From NCBI RefSeq assembly GCF_041380365.1, contig NZ_CP159981.1:992001-1056000 (forward strand): 64,000 nucleotides of DNA. Direction: 5' to 3'. Under the pieces are notes generated by a model. The model had not been told where the DNA came from. It ran no database searches and saw only the letters and a list, made by a program, of their open reading frames with translations. This DNA is from Buchananella sp. 14KM1171 (GTDB lineage: Bacteria; Actinomycetota; Actinomycetes; Actinomycetales; Actinomycetaceae). Of the stretch, positions 46,319 to 54,226 are shown piece after piece (position 1 is the first letter of the stretch; the number at the start of each line of letters is the position of its first letter). Made by a program: the position numbers and the translations under genes.

Positions 46319-47128
46319 CTAGGCGGAGCGCTCACCGAGCGCGTCCAGGCGCCAGCGCACCGCCTCCAGGAACGGCCCGAAGGACAGGAACTTCTCCACG
46401 GCCGCGCTGCCCGGCTGCGCCCACACCTCGCGCGGGGTGCCCAGCCGCTCCAGGCGCCCGTTCACCATCACCCCTACGCGGTCGGCCACGGTGAAAGCCT
46501 CGTCGTGATCGTGGGTGACGTACAGGGCGCTGATGCCGGCCGCCCGGATGATCCCGCGCAGCTCCACCGTCAGGTGCTCGCGTAGGGTGCGATCCAGGGC
46601 GGAGAGCGGCTCGTCCAGCAGCAGCAGGCGCGGGCTGGCCGCGAGCGCCCGCGCCAGGGCCACGCGCTGGGCCTGCCCGCCGCTGAGCGTGCCGATGGGG
46701 CGCCGCTGGTAGCCCCCCAGGCCCACCAGCTCCAACAGCTCGGCCACCCGCTCCTCCCGCTCCGGCCTCGAGAGCTCCTTGGGCAGGGCGTAGCCCACGT
46801 TGCCCGCCACGTCGCGGTGGGCAAAGAGCTGGCCGTCCTGGAACATGAGGGCAAAGCCGCGCTTGTAGACCGCAACAGCGTCGATGCGCTGGCCGCCAAA
46901 GCGGATCTGCCCGGCCGCCAGCGGCTCCAACCCGGCCACGGCGCGCAGCAGCGTGGACTTCCCCGACCCCGACTCGCCCAGCAGGGCAACGATCTCCCCG
47001 CCACCAGCCTCACCGGGCGCGGAGGCACCCTCGCCAACAGCGGGCGGCGTGCCCACGGTGAGGCTGACCCGGTCCACTGCGGCCAGGTCCCCGTAGCGCA
47101 CGGTGACGTCGTCGATTTCCAGGCTCAC
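46319..47128 (-). CDS. thiQ: thiamine ABC transporter ATPase
   Basis: 269 aa. Walker A 'GESGSGKST', signature 'LSGGQAQR', Walker B 'LLLLDEPLSALD', switch His in 'YVTHDHDEA'. It couples ATP hydrolysis to the ThiP permease. The GTG at 47128 overlaps the thiP stop (GTGA) and has GGAGGTGTCC upstream. A Gly/Ala/Pro insertion ('GTPPAVGEGASAPGEAGGG') interrupts the strands before Walker A. It is the third gene behind the TPP riboswitch. Confidence 0.9.
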   Translation of the reverse strand: MSLEIDDVTVRYGDLAAVDRVSLTVGTPPAVGEGASAPGEAGGGEIVALLGESGSGKSTLLRAVAGLEPLAAGQIRFGGQRIDAVAVYKRGFALMFQDGQLFAHRDVAGNVGYALPKELSRPEREERVAELLELVGLGGYQRRPIGTLSGGQAQRVALARALAASPRLLLLDEPLSALDRTLREHLTVELRGIIRAAGISALYVTHDHDEAFTVADRVGVMVNGRLERLGTPREVWAQPGSAAVEKFLSFGPFLEAVRWRLDALGERSA

Positions 47129-48789
47129 CAGGACACCTCCTTGGGGTGGGCTTTCTCCACCAGCAGCATGATCGCTGCCGTCATCACCGCCAGCAGCACC
47201 GAGGCTGCCACGGCCATGCCCTGCGTGTAGGCACCGGGGCGGGAAAGCAGGCGGAAGATCATCACGGGCAGGGTGGGTCCCTCCGGGCGGGCCAGGAAGC
47301 TCGTGGCACCGAACTCGCCCAGGGACACCGCCAGGGCGAAGCCCGCGGCCAGTGCCAGGGCCCGGGCCAGCACCGGGAACTCGATGGTGGCCAGCACCCG
47401 CCACGGGGAGGCCCCCAGGGCGGCGGCGGCCTCCGCCTGGCGCGGGTCGATCGCCCGCAGGGAGGGCAAAACGGTGCGCACCACCAGCGGGATGGCCACA
47501 ATCGCCTGCGCGATCGGGATCAGCACGATCGAGGAACGCAGGTCCAGGGGCGGGCGGTTCAGGGTGATGAGGAAGCCGAAACCCACCGTCACGGCGCTCA
47601 CCCCCAGCGGGAGCATGAAGGTGGCGTCCAGCAGGGCAAGGGCCGCGCGGGCGGGGCGGCGGCGGGGACGTCGTGCCAAAAGCAGGCTCACTGCGGCGCC
47701 CAAAGTGACGGCCAGCAGCGCGGCCCAGGCGGCGATGTGAAGCGAGTTGAGGGCGGCCTCACCCACCGTCACCAGCATCGCCGAATCGCGCGGGGCGCGA
47801 AACAGGTCCGCGTAGTTGTCCACCGTCCAATGCCCGGAACGCTGCAGGGAACGCACCACTAGCTGAGCGATCGGGGCGGCGATCAAGAACAGGCCTAGCG
47901 ATGTGACGGCGACGGCGGGAACGTCGGCCCTCCCAAGGCGCGGCTGGGGGCCGGCCACCCCACGCAACGCCACGGCACGCTCACGGCGGGCGCGCGCCCG
48001 GCCGGAGACGTAGAGTGCGCCGGCCACCACCACCAGCTGCACGATCGACAACACGGCGGCCGCACGCAGGTTGAACAGCGAGACGGTCTGGAAGTAGATC
48101 TCCGTCTCGATGGTGCCCGCACCCAGGCCGCCCAGGATCAGCACGATCCCGAAGGCCGTCACGCAGAACAGGAAGACCAGGCTCGCCACAGACGTGATCG
48201 CCGGGGCCAGCGCCGGGAGGGTCACGGTCCAAAACACGCGCGCCGGGCGGGCACCCAGGGCGGCGGCGGCTTGGGCGGGGCGGTCGTCCATCGCGGCCCA
48301 CGTGGAACCCAGCGAGCGCACCACCAGCGGGAAATTGAAGAAGACCATGGCAATCACCACGGCCGTCATCGTGCCGTCCAGTTCCAGCGCCGCAAACGGC
48401 CCGTTCTTATCCAGCAGGTTGCGAAAGGCTGTGCCCGCCACCACCGTGGGCAGCACGAACGGGATCGCCACCAGGGCGCGCAACGCCAGCCGCCCCTGGA
48501 AAGAGCGCCGGTAGAGCACGTGCGCCGCCGGCAACCCCAGGGCCAGGGACAGGGCGGTGGCCACGCTGGCCTGCAGCAGGGTCTGGCGCAAAATCCGCCA
48601 CGTGCGCGGCTTGGTGAGCACCTCCAGGGCCCCGCTGCCGTCCCAGGCGCCGTCCGGGAAGAATCCGCGCATGAAAAGGGCCGCCACGGGCCACGCGAAG
48701 AACACGGCCAGCACGGCCAGCGGCACCACGGCCGTGGCCACCCACCAGGTGCGCCAAGTCAACCGTCCCAGCAAATCGCGCATCGCCAT
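47125..48789 (-). CDS. thiP: thiamine ABC transporter permease (fused)
   Basis: 554 aa with about 12 TM helices, two permease domains in one chain as in ThiP and FbpB-like proteins. Each domain ends with an EAA loop: 'AAAALGARPARVFWTVTLP' and 'AAAALGASPWRVLATIEFP', which dock on ThiQ. The linker between halves ('RLGRADVPAVAVTS') carries a one-mismatch dispersed motif at 47914. Start ATG 48789 (MAMRD) or 48783 (MRDLL); no clear Shine-Dalgarno, which fits translation coupled to the hairpin region upstream. Confidence 0.9.
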   Translation of the reverse strand: MAMRDLLGRLTWRTWWVATAVVPLAVLAVFFAWPVAALFMRGFFPDGAWDGSGALEVLTKPRTWRILRQTLLQASVATALSLALGLPAAHVLYRRSFQGRLALRALVAIPFVLPTVVAGTAFRNLLDKNGPFAALELDGTMTAVVIAMVFFNFPLVVRSLGSTWAAMDDRPAQAAAALGARPARVFWTVTLPALAPAITSVASLVFLFCVTAFGIVLILGGLGAGTIETEIYFQTVSLFNLRAAAVLSIVQLVVVAGALYVSGRARARRERAVALRGVAGPQPRLGRADVPAVAVTSLGLFLIAAPIAQLVVRSLQRSGHWTVDNYADLFRAPRDSAMLVTVGEAALNSLHIAAWAALLAVTLGAAVSLLLARRPRRRPARAALALLDATFMLPLGVSAVTVGFGFLITLNRPPLDLRSSIVLIPIAQAIVAIPLVVRTVLPSLRAIDPRQAEAAAALGASPWRVLATIEFPVLARALALAAGFALAVSLGEFGATSFLARPEGPTLPVMIFRLLSRPGAYTQGMAVAASVLLAVMTAAIMLLVEKAHPKEVSW

Positions 48790-48800
48790 CCAAGATAGGG

Positions 48801-48836
48801 CTTGGCCCGGGGTGGGTGTGCCCACCCCGGGCCAAG
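48801..48836. promoter_or_regulatory. intra-operon hairpin between thiB and thiP
   Basis: A perfect 16-bp stem (CTTGGCCCGGGGTGGG, loop TGTG, complement) starts 7 bp after the thiB stop on the minus strand. Position and strength fit 3'-protection of thiB mRNA or partial termination, giving more binding protein than permease, as in other ABC importers. Confidence 0.75.
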
Positions 48837-48843
48837 GCACCCC

Positions 48844-49929
48844 CTACTGGGCCACGGCCTCGGTCCAGGCCTCGATCCACTCGGTGCGGTGCTTGCCGAT
48901 CTCGGCCGGCGCCACGAACTCCGGCTTGCTGGACAGCGGCCCGAACTTCACCAGCGCCTCCGGCAGGGCGGCCTCAGACATCACCGGGTACATGTACATG
49001 TTGTCCGGGATGGACTCCTGCACCGGCGTGGACAGCATCCACTCCAGGAACTTGTTGGCACCCTCCGGGTTCTTGGCGCCGGCCAGCACGCCGGCGTACT
49101 CCACCTGACGGAAGCAGGTCTGGTCCAGGTTGGCCACGGAGGCCTCGGTGCCGGCCTCGTTGACGAAGTAGGACGGGGAGGAGGCGTAGGAGACCATCAG
49201 CGGGTAGGCGCCCTTGCCCTCACCGGCGGAGAAGTCGGTGCCAAACGCGTCCGACCAGCCCGCCGTGACCTTAACGCCGTTCTCCTTCAGCTGCTTCCAG
49301 TAGTTCAGGTAGCCGTCCTCACCGAAGTGGGAGACGGTGGCCAGCAGGAAGGCCAGGCCCGGGGAGGAGGAGGCCGGGTTCATGACCACCAGCTGGTCCT
49401 TGTACTCCGGCTTGACCAGGTCCTCGAACGTGGCCGGCAGCGGCAGGTTCTTCTCCGCGTACCAGGTCTTGTCCGCGTTGATGCAGACGTCGCCCATGTC
49501 CACCGGGACCAGGCCCGGGGCGCCCTCGATGGTGAAGTTCTCCGCGCCGGCCGGCAGGGTGACGGTGGCGGGAACGGTCACGCCCTCGTCGATCAGGCGG
49601 GAGGCGAAGGTGTTGTCCACGCCGAAGAACGCGTCGCCCAGCGGGGCGTCCTTGGACAGGGCCAGGGCGTTGGTGAGCTCGCCAGCGTCGCCCTGCTCGA
49701 CGATGGTCAGCTTGTAGCCGGTCTGGGCCTCGAAGTCCGCCTTCAGGTCGTCCGGGACGTTGAAGGACTCGTGGGTGACCACCGTGACGCTCTTCTCGCC
49801 CCCGGCCCGGGTGGAGGCGGCCGCGCCCTCCTTGGACTCGGCCGGCGCCGGGGTGGAGGCGGAGCAGGCCGCCAGGCCCAGGGCGGAGGCCGCAGCGATG
49901 GCCACGGCGATGGTGTGCTTGATGCGCAT
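48844..49929 (-). CDS. thiB: thiamine-binding lipoprotein
   Basis: 361 aa. A lipoprotein signal with lipobox 'LGLAAC' (Cys22), then the periplasmic-binding fold: 'SVTVVTHESFNVPDDLKADFEAQTGYKLTIVEQGDAGEL' (in pieces) matches the ThiB subfamily opening, and 'GDAFFGVDNTFASRLIDEGV' and 'GWSDAFGTDFSAGEGKGAYPLMVSYASSP' (in pieces) follow. It captures thiamine outside the membrane. AAGGAGAAAA precedes the ATG. It is the first gene after the TPP riboswitch, which supports thiamine rather than iron as ligand. Confidence 0.93.
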   Translation of the reverse strand: MRIKHTIAVAIAAASALGLAACSASTPAPAESKEGAAASTRAGGEKSVTVVTHESFNVPDDLKADFEAQTGYKLTIVEQGDAGELTNALALSKDAPLGDAFFGVDNTFASRLIDEGVTVPATVTLPAGAENFTIEGAPGLVPVDMGDVCINADKTWYAEKNLPLPATFEDLVKPEYKDQLVVMNPASSSPGLAFLLATVSHFGEDGYLNYWKQLKENGVKVTAGWSDAFGTDFSAGEGKGAYPLMVSYASSPSYFVNEAGTEASVANLDQTCFRQVEYAGVLAGAKNPEGANKFLEWMLSTPVQESIPDNMYMYPVMSEAALPEALVKFGPLSSKPEFVAPAEIGKHRTEWIEAWTEAVAQ

Positions 49930-49972
49930 TTTTCTCCTTCAGCTAGGTGTGAAGGGGTGCATGAGAAATCTC

Positions 49973-50058
49973 GACTCCCTTCGCCGGTACTAACCGGATC
50001 AGGTTCGAGGGTCTGCCTGGTGGCACTCTCAGCTCAGCCCGTGGGCTTTGCTCCCCTG
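49973..50058 (-). promoter_or_regulatory. TPP riboswitch (THI element)
   Basis: Read on the minus strand: GGGGAGC, then GGGCTGAGCTGAGAGTGCC, then ACCCTCGAACCTGATCCGG, TTAGTACCGGCGAAGGGA. These are the conserved J-regions and P2/P4-P5 helices of the thi-box. It lies about 45 nt ahead of thiB. High thiamine diphosphate should switch off thiBPQ; whether at translation or transcription cannot be read directly. Confidence 0.95.
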
Positions 50059-50536
50059 TCGCAGATAACGATTCTACCCGGGCCCGTTTTCACCCCCGCC
50101 ACGCCGCTGCCGGGACGTTTGTCACCCCGACTCGGGGGACGACGCTGCCGCCCCACCGCCCCCAGGGACGACGCTGACACCCCACCGCCCCCTTTCTGCG
50201 GCTCCACCCAGATGAGGGAGTTGGGCCCCGGGCTGAGCAAAGGGCTGGATCGCCGCCGAGCGACGGCATCGGGTCCTTGGCGCTCAGCCCGTACGCAAAC
50301 GGTCGAGCCTCTTTTGCAGCTCCCGAGTCGTTGGTGCAACTCGTCGGGCCCTTACGCGACTCGTTGCAGCGTTAATCCGTGCCGTAGTGCTACACGAGCT
50401 GCAAGAAAGCTAGGACCGGTGCCGCAACGGCGCAACGGGAGCACCAAAGGCGCAACCGTTTGCGCAACTGCCCGCCGGCCTGGGCCTGTTCCAGCGCAGC
50501 TCCGCACCGAAGGCCGGTCTGGCCCGGGACGTGACG
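50059..50536. other. 478-bp region without a gene
   Basis: Contains two near repeats of GGGACGACGCTG(C/A)C(G/A)CCCCACCGCCCCC (50137-50200), the first being a one-mismatch copy of the dispersed motif (50140-50152). It also holds many GCAAC/GTTGC words between 50310 and 50480. I see no ORF with coding character; this is presumably the promoter region of the thi operon on the minus strand. Confidence 0.5.
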
Positions 50537-50568
50537 AGGCGGGGGAGCGTTTCAACGCTCCCCCGCCT
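50537..50568. terminator. terminator downstream of the DUF4235 gene
   Basis: A perfect 15-bp stem AGGCGGGGGAGCGTT, loop TC, complement, 36 bp past the DUF4235 stop (minus strand). Confidence 0.8.
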
Positions 50569-50603
50569 GCTCAGCGCCCAGTCACCTGAGGCGTTTGCCT
50601 ACC

Positions 50604-50882
50604 TTAGGCCTTCTCGATCTGAGCCTTGCGGCGCGGGTCGTATTCCTTGGGCCCGTACATGTGCGCCGCAGCGCCCACGGCGCCACGCTGCAGCAGCGTG
50701 AAGACGACGCCGGAGACCGCCGCGTACACCAGCACCTCGCCGATGCTGACGTCCGGGTCGTTCGAGTCCGCCGGGGCCTCGCGCCCGGTGGAGATCTGCC
50801 ATGCCTTCTTGAGCAGGAAGTTCGCGGCGAAACCCGCCACGGCGGCGGCGGCCACCTGGGTGACCTTCCATCCAATGTCCAT
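50604..50882 (-). CDS. DUF4235 small membrane protein
   Basis: 92 aa. Two hydrophobic segments (about 5-25, 'VTQVAAAAVAGFAANFLLKKAW', and about 47-68, 'IGEVLVYAAVSGVVFTLLQR') flank a polar turn 'STGREAPADSNDPDVS'. The arrangement and the K-x-W motif match the actinobacterial DUF4235 family; function unknown. AAAGGGG lies 6 nt before the ATG. Monocistronic. Confidence 0.88.
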   Translation of the reverse strand: MDIGWKVTQVAAAAVAGFAANFLLKKAWQISTGREAPADSNDPDVSIGEVLVYAAVSGVVFTLLQRGAVGAAAHMYGPKEYDPRRKAQIEKA

Positions 50883-50974
50883 GTGTGCCCCTTTCCGGGA
50901 TCAACCCTACATTCGCCGGGCCCGGAAGCGGCGGGCTTGTTCGCCTCGCGCCTAGCGCGCCCCCGGTTCCACCC

Positions 50975-51123
50975 CACCCGCATCGGCGATGCACCGTGGC
51001 ACCGAGCGCACAAGAGTGAGCTCGGGGTACAAACGACCGACCGGGGGCACACCCCCAAGCGGTCGCACGTACCCCAACCGCACAACCGTACGATCGGGGG
51101 CACAAACCCCACCCCAACACCAA
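50975..51123. repeat. intergenic hairpin repeat, copy E (149-bp tandem unit 1)
   Basis: Begins CACCCGCATCGGCGATGCAC. The hairpin (51024-51075) has GGGGTAC/GTACCCC, CGACCG/CGGTCG and an inner GGGGG/CCCCC with loop CACA. The flanks carry a direct repeat, CGCACAA..GT..G.TCGGGG, on both sides of the hairpin. Same family as copies A-D by stem sequence and flank. Confidence 0.8.
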
Positions 51124-51171
51124 CCACCCCGCGCACCGCACGGGTATCTACACCCGCACTGACTCCACCCC

Positions 51172-51320
51172 CACCCGCATCGGCGATGCACCGTGGCACC
51201 GAGCGCACAAGAGCGAGCTCGGGGTACAAACGACCGACCGGGGGCACACCCCCAAGCGGTCGCACGTACCCCAACCACACAACCGTACGATCGGGGGCAC
51301 AAACCCCACCCCAACACCAC
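51172..51320. repeat. intergenic hairpin repeat, copy F (149-bp tandem unit 2)
   Basis: Direct copy of unit E, 197 bp downstream, with only two differences seen (AGTGAG to AGCGAG; CCGCAC to CCACAC). The hairpin is at 51221-51272. The remainder of the 788-bp gap to 51670 has no supported gene. Confidence 0.8.
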
Positions 51321-51509
51321 CCCGGCCCCACTCCACCACCCCGCGCCGCAACCCAAGCGCTCGGTTTTCCTGGTGCGCCCTTTGCTCAATTACCCGGCGC
51401 TTGCGGGCACCCCACCGGGCGCGCGGGGCCGCGAGTTTTCGCCTCCCCGGCCACTTTTCCCCGCCGGAGCTGAGCCCGCGCGGGCTCGCGCGGGCGCCAC
51501 GCACCCCCT

Positions 51510-51529
51510 CCCCGGTAGATTTACCGGGG
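51510..51529. terminator. hairpin upstream of the Fe-S oxidoreductase gene
   Basis: CCCCGGTA-GATT-TACCGGGG, a perfect 8-bp stem 140 bp before the start codon. It could end transcription coming from upstream or act in the leader. Confidence 0.5.
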
Positions 51530-51670
51530 GTGTCTTCGGTGGGCGGGCGGGCACGATCTGTCCCGTCCCTCTCGCCGTTGCCCCACTGCGCAGCACGGCC
51601 CGGCCCCGCTGCGCGGCTCGGCCCGGTGCCGCTAGCCACCCCACTGCCCAGACCGTTTCGGAGTTCCACC

Positions 51671-54226
51671 TTGCCGCTGCTTTCAGTTGTCTCGCTCGCG
51701 TTGGCGTTGGCCGCCACCGCCGCCGGGGTGGTCCTCTTTGGCCGCGGCGCGGCCGTGCTGGTGCGCAACATGTCCGTGGGCCGCCCCGCCCCCGACCGCA
51801 CCGGGCAGCCCGCACGCCGCGTCTGGCTGAGCCTCGCCCAGGCGGTGGGTCACCAGGCCTTCCGGGGGCGCCCGTTGATTCGGGCCGCGCACTGGGTGGT
51901 GATGGTTTCTTTCCCGGTGCTGGTTCTGACTTTGTTGGGCAGTTACGGCCAGCTGGTTAGCCCCACGTTCCATCTTCCGCTGGTGGGCCAGTGGCCCGGT
52001 TTCACGTGGCTGGTTGAGCTCTTCGCCTGGGCGGGCACGCTCGGCATCGTGGCACTGATGGTGGTGCGCAGCCTGACCGGGCGCGGCCGCCCCGCCGACG
52101 CCGCCCCAGACGCCGCCCCCGACGCAGCCAGCACCCCAGCCGCCCCCGAAACCCCCACCGAAACCACCGAAACCACCGCAACCGCCGCCCCGGCCGGCAC
52201 CCGCTTCCGGCTCTCGCGCTTCCTGGGTTCCTCCTGGTGGCAGGCCCGTTACGTGGAGTGGACCATCCTGGGCGTGGTGGTGTGCGTGCTGGCGCTGCGG
52301 GCCCTGGAGTGGGCGTACGCCGCCAATCTATTCGAGGCCTACTGGCTGCTGCCGGGCGGCGCGCAGGGCTCTGGCGGCCCCGCTTTCAACCCGTACGGCA
52401 CCGACCCGGCCGCGCCCCTGGCGCACTCGCTCCCGGTCGACGCCCCCGCCCCCGCCGCCCCCTCGAAGTGGGTCTACCCGTTGACCTGGTTCCTGGGCGA
52501 GGCGCTGCGCGGCCTGTCGCTGCCCACCCTGCAAGCAGCGATCACCCTGACGGCTCTGGCGAAGATTCTCATCTCGACGGCCTGGTTCGCGGTGGTGGGC
52601 CTCTCGCCCGCGATGGGCGTGGCCTGGCACCGCTTCCTGGCCTTCGTGAACATTTACGGCCGCCGCGAGCTGGACGGCTCCAAGGCCCTGGGCCCGGTGG
52701 CCCCGCTGTTGGTGGACGGCACCCCCCTGACCCCGGAGCTAACCGACGAGCTGGACGACGACGCCGTCCTTGGCACCGGCACCATCGCCGACTTCACGTG
52801 GAAGGGTCTGCTGGACTTTTCCACCTGCACCGAGTGCGGCCGCTGCCAGGAGGTCTGCCCGGCCTGGAATACCGGCAAGCCGCTCTCCCCGAAGCTCCTG
52901 GTGATGTCGCTGCGGGACCACCACCACGCCGCCGCCCCCTTCATGCGGGCCGCCGCCGCCCTGGGCACTCAGGTGGACGACGTTGCCGCCGGCCCGTCTG
53001 CCGATGCGGCCGACCTCGCTGCGGCCGAGGACCGGGGGGAGGCGGGCGGAGCGTCGGCCACCCCTGCCTCTATTCACGGCAGCGACCTGCTGGGGGCGCT
53101 CATGGCGGTGGGCGCGGCGCCGGAGGCGCGGGAGCTGACCGCGCGCCAGATCGCCAGTCAGGGGTTGCCGAACGTGGTGGGCAGCGCGATCACGCCGGAG
53201 GTGCTGTGGAGCTGCACCAACTGCGGTGCCTGCACCCACCAGTGCCCGGTGGACATCGAGCACGTGGACCACATCGTCAACCTGCGCCGCCACCAGGTGC
53301 TCATGGAGTCGGCCTTCCCGAGCGAGCTGGGCAAGGTGTTCCGGGGCCTGGAGACCAAGGGCAACCCGTGGAACGCGGCGGCCCGCAAGCGCATGGAGTG
53401 GGCCAAGGGTTTGGACTTTGACGTGCCGGTGCTGGGCGAGGACGTGGAGGACGCCACCGAGGTGGACTTCGTCATGTTCGTCGGCTGCGCGGGCGCGTTC
53501 GAGGACCGCGCCAAGAAGACCACGGCCGCGATCGCGCAGCTGCTGCACATCGCCGGGGTGAGCTTCGCGGTGCTGGGCTCCAGCGAGGGCTGCTCCGGCG
53601 ACCCGGCCAGGCGCGCCGGCAACGAGGTGCTGTTCCAGCTACTCGCCTCCGCCAATATCGAGGCGCTGCAGGAGGCCAAGGCGAAGCGGATCATCGTCTC
53701 TTGTGCGCACTGCTTCAACACGATCGCGCGGGAATACCCGCAGCTGGGCGGCAGCTTCGAGGTGCTGCACCACACCCAGGTGCTCAACACGCTGGTACGC
53801 GAGGGGCGGCTGCGGCCGGTGCCTCCGCCGGCGGGGCAGGCCCGCCAGGTCACCTTCCACGACCCGTGCTTCCTGGGCCGCCACAACCAGGTCTACACCC
53901 CGCCGCGCGAGCTGCTGGCCGCCGCCAGCGGCGGCGCGCAGGTGGTGGAGATGCCCCGCAACCGGGACAACGCCATGTGCTGCGGCGCCGGTGGTGCGCG
54001 CGTGTGGATGGAGGAGTCCCTGGGCGTTTCCATTGGGGCCACGCGCGCGGCGGAGGCCGCCAGCACGGGTGCACAGGTGGTGGCCACGGCCTGCCCGTTC
54101 TGCACCACGATGCTCACCGACGGCACCAACAAGAACGCCGGCGCCGACGGGCAGGCCCTCGAGGTGCGTGACGTGGCCCAGCTGATGCTGGAGGCCGTGC
54201 GGCGCGGGCAGGAGCAGGAGTCCTAG
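51671..54226 (+). CDS. membrane-bound Fe-S oxidoreductase (heterodisulfide-reductase-like, CCG domains)
   Basis: 851 aa. The N-terminal 330 residues contain about five TM helices (NarI-like membrane anchor) with a Thr/Ala/Pro-rich cytoplasmic loop. Two 4Fe-4S ferredoxin motifs follow, 'CTECGRCQEVCP' and 'CTNCGACTHQCP'. Two CCG domains come last: 'FVGCAGAFED', 'SEGCSGDPARRAG', 'HDPCFLGRHN', 'AMCCGAGGARVWME'. It resembles the large actinobacterial iron-sulfur reductase Rv0338c; electron partner and substrate are unknown. The TTG at 51671 is chosen because CGGAG lies 7 nt upstream. An exact dispersed motif ('DDVAA') lies in the linker between the two ferredoxin motifs. The 3' end overlaps the convergent gene by 4 nt. 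Confidence 0.88.
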   Translation: MPLLSVVSLALALAATAAGVVLFGRGAAVLVRNMSVGRPAPDRTGQPARRVWLSLAQAVGHQAFRGRPLIRAAHWVVMVSFPVLVLTLLGSYGQLVSPTFHLPLVGQWPGFTWLVELFAWAGTLGIVALMVVRSLTGRGRPADAAPDAAPDAASTPAAPETPTETTETTATAAPAGTRFRLSRFLGSSWWQARYVEWTILGVVVCVLALRALEWAYAANLFEAYWLLPGGAQGSGGPAFNPYGTDPAAPLAHSLPVDAPAPAAPSKWVYPLTWFLGEALRGLSLPTLQAAITLTALAKILISTAWFAVVGLSPAMGVAWHRFLAFVNIYGRRELDGSKALGPVAPLLVDGTPLTPELTDELDDDAVLGTGTIADFTWKGLLDFSTCTECGRCQEVCPAWNTGKPLSPKLLVMSLRDHHHAAAPFMRAAAALGTQVDDVAAGPSADAADLAAAEDRGEAGGASATPASIHGSDLLGALMAVGAAPEARELTARQIASQGLPNVVGSAITPEVLWSCTNCGACTHQCPVDIEHVDHIVNLRRHQVLMESAFPSELGKVFRGLETKGNPWNAAARKRMEWAKGLDFDVPVLGEDVEDATEVDFVMFVGCAGAFEDRAKKTTAAIAQLLHIAGVSFAVLGSSEGCSGDPARRAGNEVLFQLLASANIEALQEAKAKRIIVSCAHCFNTIAREYPQLGGSFEVLHHTQVLNTLVREGRLRPVPPPAGQARQVTFHDPCFLGRHNQVYTPPRELLAAASGGAQVVEMPRNRDNAMCCGAGGARVWMEESLGVSIGATRAAEAASTGAQVVATACPFCTTMLTDGTNKNAGADGQALEVRDVAQLMLEAVRRGQEQES
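52978..52990 (+). repeat. dispersed motif CGACGTTGCCGCC, exact copy
   Basis: Context AGGTGGACGACGTTGCCGCCGG, in the variable Ala/Gly/Asp linker of the Fe-S oxidoreductase gene. Confidence 0.6.

Noticed and set aside
46319-49929. Iron(III) ABC importer instead of thiamine importer
   Set aside because: The fused permease and binding protein resemble both families, but the TPP riboswitch upstream and the ThiB-type opening of the lipoprotein favour thiamine.
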